From NCBI RefSeq assembly GCF_002099425.1, contig NW_018343955.1:16375001-16439000 (forward strand): DNA of 64,000 nucleotides, in the 5' to 3' direction. The translations under genes were made by a program, and so were the position numbers. Shown one piece after another: positions 41,845-54,700 of this stretch; the stretch's first letter is position 1, and each line of letters begins with the position of its first letter. Source of the stretch: Phascolarctos cinereus (lineage: Eukaryota > Chordata > Mammalia > Diprotodontia > Phascolarctidae). The notes beneath the pieces are model-generated. The model was given only the letters and a program-made list of their open reading frames with translations. It was not told where the DNA came from and did no database searches.

Positions 41845-44560
41845 GTGCTGTAGAGTGCATGGAAGGGAGTAATGTGTTAAAAGATTAGAAAAATAGGATG
41901 GGGCCAGGTTATACAGACTTATAAATGCCAAATATGTCTAGGGTTAATAGGAAGTACTTTAGGTTTATTGAATAGTGGAATGACATGGTCAAGCCTACAC
42001 TTTAAGCAACTGAAAGAAGAATGGATTGGGGTATAGAGAGACTTGAGGCAGGAAGTACCATTAGAAGGCTATTTCAATAGTTCAGGTGAGAGGTGATGAG
42101 GGGCTGAAACTTCATGACTATGGGAATTGAGAAAAGATTTGTGGGATATGTTTTAGAGAAAGAAATGAGAAAATTTGACAACTGATTGGATATGTGGGAT
42201 GAGCAAGAATGAGTAGTTAAGCATGACACCTAGATCATGAACCTGTGTGATTGAAAGGAGAATAGTGCTCTTTTTTAAATAAAAAATTATTTTTAAGTTA
42301 TGGAATAAAACAAGCATTTCCTCAGCAATATAATAAAAATGATCACATATGAAACTGCAAGTCTATTATGTACAACTTGCTATTCCTTTCAAATATATAA
42401 TAATCGTGTAAATTCTTTATTTTTCCTTTTTTTTTCCTTCCCTTCTCTCCTTGCCCTAGAGATGGCTACCATTAGGCACAAATATGTATGTATACACATA
42501 AAATATTTCTATGCATACTTCTATTTATCAGTTCTTTCTCTAGATGCAGGTAGTATCTTCCTTCATATGTACTTTGTAGTTAATTTGGATATTTATAACA
42601 GTCAAAATGACTTATTCACTCAAAGTTGTTCTTAAAAGAATACTGTTGTTACTATATAAAGTGTTTTTTTGGTTCTGCTCATTTACTCTTCATTGTTTCA
42701 TTGTCTATCCATGGTTTTCTAAGCTCGTAAAACTCATCGTTTCTTATATTGCAGTATTATTTCATCACAATCATATACCACAATTTGTTCAACCCTAATT
42801 GATGGGCACCCTCATGATTTCCAGTTCTTTGCCACTACAAAGAGACCTGCTACAAATATTTTAGAACATATAGGTTCTTTTCCTTTTCCTCTAATCATCT
42901 TTGGAGATAGACCTAGTAGTAGTAGTATTGCTGAGATAATAGTGTTCTTAAAAGTAATAGGAAAAGTTAGAAGAACCATGAGATAATGGATATGCTGAAT
43001 TTGTGATGCCTAAAGGACACCCAGGTCAAAAGCAGCTGGTGATGTGAGACTAAAGTTCTGTGGAGCCACTATGGCTGAATATACAGATCTGGTAGTCATC
43101 AGCAGAGAGATGATAATTGGACCCATGGGAATCGATGACAATAACAAGAGGGAGTCTAGACCAAAAAAACTCAATGACATAGGAGAGTTTTGTACCAAGA
43201 TTTGGGGGACACCCACAGTTAGTGAGGTCTGACATAAATGAAGATCCAGCAAAGGAGATAGAGGTATTTGAGAAGTCAGACAGATACCAAAAAGAGCAGA
43301 GTCAAGAAACCAAGAAAGAAGAGAGTATCTAGTAGAAGGTGGTGGATAGAACCAAATTCACAAAGGTCAAGAAGGGTGAGAGTTGGGAAATGGCTATTAG
43401 ATTTGGTGATAAAAAGATAAATGATATCAATGGAGAGGGTGTTTTTCCAACTGAATGTTGAAGTCAGAAACCAGATTGCTGAGGAATTAGAAAAGGGAGG
43501 GGAGAAAAAGTAAAACAAAAAACATTTAGTGTCAATGGTTTTTCAAGTATAGCTGAGGGGGGAGGAGAGGAAGAGAGAGATCTTGTTAAATAGTTTCAAT
43601 ATATTTGCTGAAAGTGAGATGAAGTCCTCAGCTGAGAGTGTGGGTGAAGGAGGTGGTAGGTGATTCTTGAGGAGAGAAGTGATATTTTGTAACAGCTACT
43701 GTGATGAGTGGAATAGGGAATTAATTAGGAATGGTGGTATTGCCTTACTGCAGTAAGAGCCCAGCTGATATTAGCTCTGCACGAATTTGCAGTGTTTAGC
43801 ATAAGTTTTGTAATTTTCTCCGGTTCCATTTAGAAGCACATAAATAGGAGCAAAAGATGTGGAGAGTGGAAATCAATCAATGATAGGACTTAGAAAAAGT
43901 GATTTGAGAGCAGAGGACATCATGGACTTGAACTGTTTCACCAAAGGGTTGAGATTGGGAAGGAAGAAGAGTATAATTAGAGAAAGGGTGTTGGCCAAGG
44001 AATGGAACACTGTGCAATGGAAAAAAATAGGGTCACAATGGGGACATGGAGTAAATTTAAGAAGAATATTGCAGAATAGGATCTGAAAGATAAAAGATTG
44101 TGATCAGATGAAGGAATTTTAGTTATTATATGGATATCAAACACCTGTGATGATGATAAGAGCAAGGGTATGACTATGTCTGTGAGTAGCTGAGGTAGAG
44201 GGGAGAAGGAAAACATGGGAAATAAGTAGATTGAGCAACAGGAAGTAGGGTATTTGAAGCAACATCAAGTTATATGTTGAAGTCCCCTAGAATGAGAGGA
44301 AGAGTTGGGGTGGAGAGAAAGGCTGTGATCCATGCACTAAACTCACTGAGAAAAGAAGTCCTGGAATTTAATAGATAATGACTACCAGAATTGGGATTGG
44401 AAGATAATGACAAATTTGGACTGATCAGGGTAGAGGGAGAGTCTGACTCTTCCAAGGGATGGGAAGAGTTAGAGAATGAGAAGAACATGCTAACCATTGG
44501 GGGATGAATCTAGGCAGAGTAACAGTGAGGTTCACTGATGAAGGTAGGTGATTAGGTAGG
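41845..44560 (-). mobile_element. L2 LINE, long antisense copy split by L1
   Basis: Antisense L2 in two parts, 41845-42260 and 42950-44560. The 3' side: ggggccaggttatacagact, gacatggtcaagcctacact, gctatttcaatagttcaggt. Minus-strand frames 43010-43518 show LTVGVPQ, ADD-region remnants and LLLDTLFFLGF; 44270-44497 shows LPLILGDFNI of the APE endonuclease. One of the longest L2 copies in the window, covering endonuclease to near the 3' end with many stops. Confidence 0.85.
42273..42937 (-). mobile_element. L1 LINE, 5'-truncated
   Basis: Complement of the L1 ORF2 C-terminal/3' region (aactggaaatcatgagggtg in antisense sense, aaattgtggtatatgattgt). The AT-rich 3' end lies at the left. It interrupts an antisense L2. 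Target duplication aatagtgctctt (42261-42272) and aatagtgttctt (42938-42949) differ at one of 12 positions. Confidence 0.85.
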
Positions 44561-44979
44561 TGATTAACATGACATGTTCTTTGTCCAGAGTTTTCTTTGT
44601 CAAGGAGCTAACTTGGGGCAAGCTTGGCTTTGATGTGACCCATTGATGTGAAGTATTCCTAAACTTAGCAAGGAGGCAAGAGGTGTTTTACTTTAAGCTG
44701 AACATGGCCTGATCTTATTATATCACTTGGGGTCTTTGGAAACCTACAGTAGAAAGGAGGTGAGAGGTGCTGTGTCCCAGAAGGTTCTGTGACAAATAGA
44801 CAGAAGGAGCCTGAAAAGGAGAAATCTAATATGAAGGATAAACTAGCAGAATGGGCACACCAGAAGGGAAAGGAAAAGCTGGATAAAAATATATGAAGGC
44901 TAGGACAGAAGTGGATGGGGAAAAGGAAACTGGAAGTGATTACAAGAGAGGAAAATTTTATCTAGGCAGATTTCTATTC
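44561..44979. other. unassigned, possibly L2 5' part
   Basis: Directly upstream (in L2 sense) of an endonuclease remnant, so it may be 5' L2 sequence, but no motif is legible. Confidence 0.35.
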
Positions 44980-45325
44980 CTAATCACAGTCTACTCCATC
45001 TCTGAACCTTTGAAGACTGTCCCCATGCTTATAATGGACTCCCTTCTCCTCTCTACCTCTAAGCATTCCTAGCTTCCTTCACGGCTTAGCTCAACTCAGT
45101 GCTCAGTGCCACCTTCTACAACAGGCCTTTTCTAATCTTTCCCATCAAATAAATTTTAGTCCCTCTTTCACCATATTACTTCTTATCCATTTTGTATTTG
45201 CCTGTGTAACATGTTGCTTCTTTTCAAAGGTTCTTGAGGGAAGGGATTGTTTTTGTTTTTATCTATGTGTGTCCAATGCTTAGGCAGAGTAGGAACTTAA
45301 TGAATGCTCATTGAATGAATGAGAA
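44980..45325 (+). mobile_element. L2 LINE, 3' end
   Basis: cctagcttccttcacggctt, agctcaactcagtgctcagt, ggttcttgagggaagggatt, agagtaggaacttaatgaat and the terminus tgaatgaatgaga. Confidence 0.85.
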
Positions 45326-45959
45326 TACATTTGTACAGTGAAAGACTGAATGGAAGGGGATTGCTTATCTAGTAACCCTAAGGTCACTTCCCTTCCAAAA
45401 GTGTTGCTGTGAGTTTGGAGAGCTGTAGGATCCTAGGGAAGGAGCCACATATGCAGAAGACATTAATTTTATTCATGCTATTTTCTATGATTTTCTGGAG
45501 ACATTTTTATGTAGAGGAAATAAGAGCCAAAGAGAAGGTGATTTGGGGTAAAGCTCATGCTCTTGAACCTTGTCCATGAAAGCCAAGAACTGGAGTCCTG
45601 GTCCATGAATTAAGTTGAGGAAGTGTCAAGACTTGTCCAGAGAGCTGGGGTTCAGAAACTCCTACCATTCAGACCATTATCATGGAGAGGGATCCATGGC
45701 TGCCACATGGATGAGAACAGAATAGTTTTGTTGCTGTACTTCTAAACCTGGATCCAAATCACTGACAGTCTACAAATTCGAAGTCCATGAGCTATCTTCT
45801 TAGTACATATCAACAAGTTTGGGTTTCTGATGGCTTCTGAGTGTAAATAGCAACTGCTTCCGTTCTGGTCAGAAATTCTGAAGGTCTTCCCCTCTCAGAA
45901 TGATTCTTTTATGAAGGCCAACTAGGCCATCTTTTGCCTTGATTCTTACCTATCCTTTA
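45326..45959. other. no recognised feature
   Basis: Nothing recognised. Confidence 0.45.
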
Positions 45960-46258
45960 ATTATTGAATGGGCATTGCCTCAGACAACCTGAGACCTGGG
46001 AAAGACCTTAGCTTGAAAAGGCCAAGGTCTCCCACTGCATATAGGGCCATCGCTGGTCATCTTGACCTATGTCTCACCATTGGATTCTGATTTCTCTGGA
46101 GGAGAGAGTGAGGCTGATGACTTTGCACCTTCTGCCTCCAACCCACTCAAATCCAATCCACTTGCAAGTCAAGACATCACCCTCCTTATGCCATTGGTCC
46201 TCTTCGAGAAAAAGGATGAACAAGGAGGAACAACAACAAACTATATCAACAATACAAG
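45960..46258 (+). mobile_element. SINE sharing its 3' tail with the zinc-finger-tailed LINE
   Basis: ggcattgcctcagacaacct, cttagcttgaaaaggccaag, ctggaggagagagtgaggct, atccacttgcaagtcaagac, ggtcctcttcgagaaaaagg, ending in AACA units. The last 35 bp or so match the 3' end at 4960-4993. The three short frames at 46062-46305 are shadows of this SINE. Confidence 0.78.
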
Positions 46259-48689
46259 AAACTGCCATGTGCCTCTGCTCCACGGCAAAGATAAATGACT
46301 TCTAGAACTGGGATAGATAACCACTCTTCATCCCACGGCTAATTCTTTTCTTACTGTAGCTCATCTATTCTTTCACTTGTCTCTGAGGGGGAAAAGACAA
46401 AAGGATATATAGTGCCTCCTCTGAATGGATCCCCCAAATTGTCCTTATCAATTGTTTCCCAACGTGTGACTACCCTCAGGTTTAAGGTACTCTGTGGGTC
46501 CACACTCCTAAAAATATACCTCATGAGTCCCCACTGGTGGGCTTACCTTTAATAGTCAACCAGTAGACACAAATATCACAAAGCAAAGACATTTACTGGA
46601 TCATAAGAACAATGGTAACAAAGCATTCTTCCCATAAAGTAGGGATGAGCTGTCATACAACTACACATAGCATCAGTGGGAAGAGTTGGAAAACTAAAGT
46701 ATAGCAGTAGACAGGCATAAACATAGAGAATTCAGAGTTCTGGAACTGTAAGGCCTTGTGGTTCTTTCCTTTTTCTTGGCTTCCTCAGGAGGCATCCCCT
46801 GGGTCCAATTTCTCTTTTGTACAAGCTTCTCAGCTTTCCTGGACCTATTCCTTTTCACAACTCAATCAGAGGGTTTGTTTTTACCTCCTGCACAAGAGGT
46901 AACATTCCTTAGAATATCTCTCTTCCTCCTTAGAAAGTATGACTAAGTTTTTTTAAAGGGTCACCCAGTCCAGCCAATCTTTGGCTATCCAATTGCTAGT
47001 AACTTCTTACTCCATCAATTTTGAACTTCTTCACACCTTATAAAGGGGTAACAAGGTAAAAGTCCTTCTTTACACTTCATCTAATACCTTGTCACCTCAT
47101 TATCTCTGTTATCTGCCTGGTCAACTGTGAGAAATCAGTTGGGAGTATCCTAATCTACTTCTCTCCTCCCCTCACCTCACCATAGGAAAAAAGGGTTAAA
47201 TCTTCCATAAAGACACTCCTTTACTACTCTAGCACAAAGGGGTAGTTCTAATCCACATAATCTAGATCAATAAAATGATCCCCATTCAATGTCCAGATTG
47301 GCCCAGGGATAGCCTCCTCATCTTATTCTTTCCCTTCTTTCTTCTGCTCAAAGCACTGTCACTGAGCATGCCCCAGCAGATGTACTTTATTCTTGTCAAG
47401 AAGACTGTCACAGTGGGCATGTCTATATTCTCCACTTAAAAAAAAAAATACAAGTCCCAAACAAAGGCCCAGTGTCCTACAAATTCATCAAGTTTCCCAA
47501 GGCCCTAATCAATGCCTATGCTTTACCAACAAAAAAAAAATGAGTTCTTTGCTCTTGAGTAGCTTAAAATATGGCCCAGTTTGGATTTCTCTAAATGTCT
47601 GGACCTCCACAGCATGGAAGATTTATAACCTGTCTGTGTTTTAATCCTTGGCTTTATAGCCCTGTTACAAAGTCATGTTCAGAGTGGGAGAAAATAAAGC
47701 TGTTGAAATAAAAATAAGCATCCTTGGACTGGACTCAAGAAACCTACATTTTTGCATTACGTTCATTACCAACCAAATCATGTGACTTTAGATAATTCAT
47801 TCAGTTTATCTCTGCTTCATATCACTCTCATCTTTGGAATGAATCATTATTATAATGATAAATAATATGACAAATATGAAGTATTTTCAGCTTGTTAGAA
47901 GGAAAGGATTCTGAAAATCTAAGTTGCATACATTGTGATCACCACTAATTCTAACATTAAGGCTCAAAACATACAGGGATATATATTTTTTTGGATTAGC
48001 TATGATTGTGTTTCACGTAGTGAACACTTGATGAAGAAACACCCTCTACTCATACATATCTGAAACTATTTTGTAACATATTCTTGGAGAGTAACCTGAG
48101 AATTTAAATAATTTTCTCAGGGCCACATACGGGTGTACTACACCAGCTCAAAACAGTGCTGGAGAGGTGATTGTTAAACTTTTAGTGTGAATATTTACAC
48201 CATTAAAAATAGAAACAAAGGAGGGCTTGGTTTATGGTTTTTATAGCCCAATTTTATGAAAGTGATGGAGAAAATGTTAATAATGCAGATTAAAAGTAAA
48301 AGTGTGTGGACACTTTTTTTTTTCCCTAGGGAGTTTGTTGTTAAAAACATTTACTAGCATACCCATGCAACAGAGACAATATGTATTGGGAAGGAACTTG
48401 AATCAATATCTTTCTAACTCTGAGACAGATCTTTTCTACTATGAGATTTACAATTTTTCTCAAGAAGAATGTGTATAAATTAGGAATACCTTTTGCCACT
48501 TGAAACTAAACCTTTTACGTGTTTAAAAATCAATGTTCAATAAAGAGTCAGTTCTCCTACATTTCCACTAGATGGTGATATGTCCATTGCAGAAATGGCC
48601 TGTCATCCTTGAAATGAAACAATATGAAACAAAAACTGCTCTTTTACTCTTTGCTGAGTTCTGTCCAGGGGCTTTTACAAAGGATGCAT
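46259..48689. other. unassigned 2.4 kb
   Basis: The longest stretch here with no repeat family I can name. It has mixed pyrimidine-rich and A-rich runs, no long ORF (longest 83 codons at 47393-47644, crossing two A-runs) and no tandem repeat. A retroposon unknown to me cannot be excluded. Confidence 0.4.
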
Positions 48690-48765
48690 AAACTTAAGGG
48701 ACCTTAGAGATTATATATTCGTTTCTCTCATTTTATATAAGACTGGGGTCCATAGGGCTGTTGGA
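48690..48765 (-). mobile_element. MIR3-like SINE fragment
   Basis: cttaagggaccttagagatt followed by tttctctcattttatataag. Confidence 0.55.
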
Positions 48766-49294
48766 CCTATTGAGGGCTGACCAGATTCCCCGGATTATTT
48801 CTTCACCACCCCTCCAACCCATTTCTGCATCCTCAGTGCTGGGCCTCTCAATCGATCAGGAACTTTGCACAGTCTTGGTCTGCCATCCACCAGGATCCTC
48901 AGCCAACACATCCCTTTCTGAGGGTCCACTTATCATGCACTCCCCAAGAGTGAACAGCCATTATTTCCTGGCTTGCGAAGCTATGGCACTTTATGGAATG
49001 GGCAGTAAGAGCACAGGGTGGAGATCAGCAGGGTGTAACACAACCCCAATTGTGTACTCAGTCCTAGCTCTTCCTTGTCTCTTTCCTCTTCTACTTTTTC
49101 TTCCTCCTGGGACATCTGGCATTGTCTTCTATTTTTGTACAATGGAAACATTACTGACACAGCACCCACCTCTGAAAGTATATGCAACTTCATGCATCCA
49201 TAGTCACTTACCTCTCCAAGTAAAGGAGGGACAATACAGTTCTTTTTTTTCCCACTGGTGTAGAAATGGTTGTATGCTTATTTTACCAGAATAA
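48761..49294 (+). other. open reading frame of 177 codons, unrecognised
   Basis: The longest open frame in the window (MDLLRADQIPRI... to ...CMLILPE). Two hydrophobic stretches (near residues 95-125) are the only visible property: a leucine and proline-rich segment, then GIVFYFCTMETLL. No domain, repeat or signal peptide recognised. The region is more GC-rich than its flanks, which raises the odds of a chance frame. I do not call it a gene. Confidence 0.2.
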
Positions 49295-49438
49295 ACATAC
49301 ATATATACATACACACATCCTCACAGGAAAACACTTTACAGGTACAGACTATTCTGCTCCGCCCCCACTCTAATTTTAGTATAAGATACCAACCACAAAA
49401 AATAAAAACATTTAAAAATCATTATCTGGAAGAGGGAT

Positions 49439-49474
49439 AAGATACCAACCCAAATAAAGATACCAACCCAAATA
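49439..49474. repeat. 18-bp tandem duplication
   Basis: aagataccaacccaaat is repeated twice with an 18-bp period. A third, diverged copy (aagataccaaccacaaa) lies 56 bp upstream at 49383. Confidence 0.85.
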
Positions 49475-49549
49475 GCTACAATAAACAGTAATATGTAATA
49501 AAATGTTTTTAGTATCCCTGCAAAACAGGGATAATAAAAGCACACGTCA

Positions 49550-49682
49550 GATGGCTGTTTTTTTAGATGTCTCTGGGAAAGAGAGGCTGACAACTTTGTG
49601 GAACTCTGCCTCATTTAAATCCAATTTACCCATGAGTAATCCCTTCATGTTATTGGTCCTCTTTGAAAATGAAGGAGAAATG
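49550..49682 (+). mobile_element. SINE with LINE-shared tail, interrupted by L1
   Basis: agatgtctctgggaaagaga, gctgacaactttgtggaact, ttattggtcctctttgaaaa. Same family as 45960-46258. Its tail (acaaacaacaag) resumes at 55818 after the L1. Confidence 0.75.
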
Positions 49683-50239
49683 AAGCCAAGATGGCAGAGG
49701 AAAGGCAGGAAGTTGCCTAAGCTTTCCCCAGTTTCCTTCAAGCCTCAAAAATGAATTCTGGAGTGACAGAATGCACAAAAGGACTGAACAACTTTCCATC
49801 CCAAGATAATTTAGAAGTGCTGCAGGACAGGTCTGTCTCACTTGGTAAGAGGAGAGTGTGGCCCAGCACAGGTGGTCTCTGGGTAAGCCAATGGGAGGTC
49901 TCTGCCTCCAGCACAAATCAGTATCCTGGCTTGGGAGGCTAGTGGTACAGCTGACAAGCTGTGATACCTCTAGCCCAGACACAACAGGCAAGCTACTGCA
50001 GCAAGTCAGTGCCCAGGCCCCTGACTCCCATGCAAGAAGCTTGGGACAGTGCCCTCTGTGTCCTAGGAGCAGAGCTCAACTTTAAAAGTCATGAAATAGG
50101 CTGGGAAACAAGCAAAAACCAAACCAAAACAAAAAAAAGCCCTGACCATAGAAAATTACTATGGTGATAGGGAGGATCAAAACACAAACTCAGAAGAGGA
50201 CAACAATGTCAAAACGCCTACATGTGAAACCTTAGAGGG

Positions 50240-51145
50240 AAATATGAATTGGTCTCAAGACCAAAAAGTCCTTCTGGTAAAGCTCAAAAAGGATTTTAAA
50301 AATTAAATAAGAGAGGTAGAAAAATTGGAAAGAGAAATGAGAGGTATGCAAGAGAATCATGAAAAGATAATCAACAACTTTGAAAAGGAAGCTCAAAAAT
50401 TGAATGAAGGAAACAACTCCTTAAAAAGTAGAATTGGCCAAATGGGAAAGGCGGCACAAAAGCTAACTGAGGAAAAGAATTCCTTAAAAACCAGAATTGG
50501 GCAAGTGGAAGCTAATGACTCTTATGAGACATCTAGAATCAGTCAAACAAAATCAGAAGAATGAAAAAAAAATAGAAGAAAATGTTAAATACTTCATTGG
50601 AAAAACAGCTGACCTGGAAAATAGATTCATGAAAGATGATTTAGGTATCATTAGACTACCTGAAAGCCATGATCAAAAAAAGAGCCTGGACGGCATATTT
50701 CTAGAAATTATCAAGGAAAACTGCCCTGATATTTTTGAACCAGAGAGTAAAATAGAAATTGGAAGAATCTACCAATCACTTCCTGAAAGAGATCTTAAAA
50801 TGAAAATTCCCAATAACATTATATCCATATTCCAGAACTCTCAGGTCAAGGAGAAAATGTTGCAAGCTGCTGGAAAGGAATGATACAAATATCGAGGAGT
50901 CAGAGTCAGGATTACACCAGATTTAGCAGCTTCTACATCACAGAACTGAAAGGCTTACAATGTGATATTCTGAAAGGCAAAGGAGACTGTATTATAACCA
51001 AGAATCAACTACCCAGCAAAACTGAGCATAATCTTTCAGGGGAAAAAAATGGACACTTAATGAAATAGGGGATTTTCAAACATTCCTGATGAAAAGACTA
51101 GAGCTGAGCAGAAAATTTGATTTTCAAATACAAGAGTCAAGAGAA
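50240..51145 (+). pseudogene. L1 ORF1 remnant
   Basis: ORF1p is the RNA-binding chaperone of L1. The frame 50325-50564 is a coiled coil with two related heptad-like blocks (NNSLKSRIGQ and KNSLKTRIGQ), and the shifted frame 50497-50883 holds the RRM and start of the C-terminal domain (LGIIRLPESHDQKKSLDGIF, FLEIIKENCPDIFEPESKIE, QNSQVKEKMLQAAGKE). Further pieces RITPDLAAST and RINYPAKLSIIFQGKK follow up to about 51145. At least two frameshifts and several stops. Confidence 0.85.
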
Positions 51146-51712
51146 ATATAAAAAGGTAAACAGGAAAGGAAAAAAAACCACGTTATTCAATAAAGTCAAA
51201 CTTTTTCTATCCCTATGTTGGATGATGATTCTGGTAACTCTTAAGAACTATATCTCAGAGTAGTTAGAAAGAGTATACATAGACAGAGGGTGTGGGCATA
51301 AGTTGACTTTGATGGGATGATGTTAAAAACAAACAATAAGGGGTAAAAAAGAGGATGGTAATGAGAGAAGAGGGGACAGGCAGAATAGAGTAAACTCTAT
51401 CACATGAAGAGGCATGAAAGACCTATTACAGTGGAGGGAAAGAAGGGGGTATGTGTGAGCATTGTTTGAGCCTTACTCTCATTGGATTTGGCTCCAAGAG
51501 GGAATTACATACACACTTAGATATAGAAATCTATCTTAACTTATAGGGAAGTAGGAGGGGAGGGGAACAAGAAAAGATGGGACTGGTAGAAGGGGTGTGC
51601 AGATTGAGGAAGGTGGTAGGCCCAAGCAAAACACTGGTAAGGAAAGACAGTGAAAGGAGAGAGAGAGAAGTATAAATGGTGGCAAAATAGGATGGAGGGA
51701 AATACACAGTTA

Positions 51713-54700
51713 GTAATCATGACTATGACTGTGAATGGAATGAACTTTCCCATAAAACAGAAGTGGATAGCAGAGAAAATTAAAAACCAGGATTCTACAA
51801 TGTGTTGTTTACAAAAAGCACATTTGAATTAGAGAGACACACATAGAGTAAAGGCAAAAGGCTGCTGCAGAATTATGCTTCAGCTGAAGTTAAAAAAAAG
51901 CAGAGGTAGCAATCATCATTTCAGACAAAATAAAAGTGAAAATAGATCTGATTAAAAGAGACAAGGAAGGAAACCACATCTTTAAAAAGGCATCATAGAC
52001 AGTGAAGTAATATTAATGCTAAACATGTATGTACCAAATGGTATACCATCCAAATTTTTAAAGGAGGAGTTAAATGACTTACACGAGAAACTAGACAGCA
52101 AAACTATATTAGTAGGGGACCTTAACTTTCGCCTCTCAGAACTAGATAAACCTAACCAAATAAACCCAAAGAAGTTAAGGAGGTGAACAGAATTTTAGAA
52201 AAGTTAGAAATGATAGACCTCTGGAGAAATCTGAATGGAGATAGAAAGGAATATACCTTTCTCTCAGCAGTACATGGCACCTACACAAAAGTTGACCATG
52301 TATTAGAATATAAAAACTTCACAATCAAATACAGAAAAGCAGAAACACTACGTGCATCTTTTTTAGTTCATGATGCAATGAAAATTACATTTAATAAAGG
52401 GCCATGGAAAGACAGATTAAAAATTAATTCAAAACTAAGTAATCTAATCCTAAAGAAAGAGCGAGTCAAAGAGCAAATCAAAGAAACAATCAATAATTTC
52501 ATTAAAGAGAATGACAATAATGAGATAACGTATCAAAATTTATGGGATATAGCCAAAGCAGTACTTTGGGAAAAAGTTATCTTTAAATACTTACATCAAT
52601 AAAATAGAGAAAGAGTGTGTCAATGAATTGGGCATTCAATTAAAAAAGCTAGAAAAAGAGCAAATTAAACACCAAATTGGAAATCCTGAAAATCAAAGGA
52701 CAGATTAATAAAAGGGAAAGTAAGAAAACCATTGAGCTAATAAATAAACTAAGAACTGTTTTTATGGGGAAAAAAATGAAATAGACAAACCATTGGTTAA
52801 TTTGATTAAAAAAAGAAAACCAAATTACCAGTATCAAAAATGAAAAGGATGAATTCACCAACAATGAAGATGAAATTGAAGTAATAATTAGGATCTATTT
52901 TGCCCAATTCTATGCTAATAAATCTGACAATCTAAGTGAAATGCATTTACAAAAATATACATTGCTGAAATTAACAGAAGAGGAAACAGAATACTTAAAT
53001 AACCCCATGTCAGATCAAAGAAATTGAACAAACCTTCAATGAACTTCTTTAAAAAAAATCCCAGGGCCACATAAATTGACAAGTGAATTCTGCCAAACAT
53101 TTAAAGAGTAATTAATTCCAATACTATATGAACTATTTGGGAAAATAGAAAAGGAGGAGTCCTACCAAATTCCTTTTATGACACAAATATAGTGCTTATA
53201 CCTAAACCAGGAAGAGCCAGAACAGAGAGAGAAAACTATAGATCAATTTCCCCAGTGGATATTGATACAAAATTTTAAAATAAGGTACTGGCAAGGAGAT
53301 TATAGCAATATATCACTAAGATCATACACCATGATCAGATGGAATTTATACCAGGAATACAAGAGTATTTCAATATTAGGAACACTATCAGCATAATTGA
53401 CCATATCAATAACAAAATCAACTGAAACAATGATTATCTCTATAGATGCAGAAAAAGCTTTTGACAAAATACAGTACTCATTCTTATTTAAGACAATAAA
53501 GGGCATAGGAATAAATGGAACTTTCCTTGTAATGGTAAGTAATATCTATATAAAACTATCAGCAAGCATTATCTGTAATGGGGATAAGCTAGAAGCCTTC
53601 CCAAAAAGATTAGGGGTGAAGCAAGGATGTCCATTATCACCACTGTTATCCAATATTGTCCTGGAAATGTTAGCTTTAGCAATAAGAGAAGAAAAAGAAA
53701 GTGGAGGAATTAGAATAGGCAATAAGGAAACAAAACTATCAATCTTTGCAATATGATGGTATACTTAGAAATCCTAGAGAATCAACTAAAACACTACTTG
53801 AAATAATTAACGACTTTGGCAAAGTTGCAGAGTGCAAAATAAACCCACCTAAATCATCAGCATTTCTATATATTGCCAAAACCCAGCAGCAAGAGATAGA
53901 AAGAGAAATTTCATTCAAAATAACAGTAGACAATATAAAATATTTGACAGTCTACTTGCCAAGACAAACTCAAGATCTCTATAAACACAATTACAAAACA
54001 ATTTTCACACAAATAAAGTTAGATCTAAAAAATTGGAAAAAATATCAATTGCTCATGGGTAGGCTGAGCCAATAAAATAAAAATGATAATTCTACCTAAA
54101 TTAATTTACTTATTCCAGGCCATACCAATTAAACTACCAAAAATATTTTATAGAGTTAGAAAAAATGGCAACAAAATTCATCTAGAAGGAAAAAGAGTCA
54201 AGAATATCAAAGGAATTAATGAAGAAAAAATTGCAAAGGAAGATGCCATACCAGATCTCAGATTGTATTTTGAAGGGGTAATTATCAAAACTAAGAAATA
54301 GAGTGGTGGATCAGTGGAACAGATTAGGTACACAATACACAGCAGTAAATGACCATAGTAATCTAGTGTTTGTTAAACTGAAACCCCAGTTTCTGCAATG
54401 AGAACTCACTATTTGACAAAAAACTACTGGGAAAACTGGAAAATAGTATGACAGAAACTAGTTAAAGACCAACATCTTATACCATATACCAGGATCAAGT
54501 CAAAATGGGTACACAATTTAGACATAAAGAGTGATACCATAAGCAGATTAAAAAAGCAAAGAATACTTTATCTGTCAGATCTATGGAGAAGGGAAAGTTT
54601 AAGAACAAATAAGAGATAGAGAGCTTTATGAGATGTAAAATGGCTTATTTTTATTATATTAAATTTTAAAAGGTTTTGAACAAGCAAAACCAATGCAACC

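Noticed and set aside
43010-43518. Antisense open frames that might be a small gene pair
   Set aside because: They spell L2 motifs (LTVGVPQ; LLLDTLFFLGF) in antisense orientation.
39775-44560. Long non-coding RNA or host gene exon cluster
   Set aside because: All blocks can be placed on L2 and L1 sequence; no splice-like structure remains after removing them.
46440-47700. Solitary LTR
   Set aside because: No paired TG...CA ends, no polyadenylation layout and no flanking duplication that I can identify.
49650-50167. Overlapping frames of 62-113 codons at the L1 5' end
   Set aside because: L1 5' UTR sequence; the frames disagree with the ORF1 frame and show no motif.
52183-52602. 139-codon open frame
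   Set aside because: Part of the L1 ORF2 endonuclease-to-RT linker, already covered by the ORF2 remnant.
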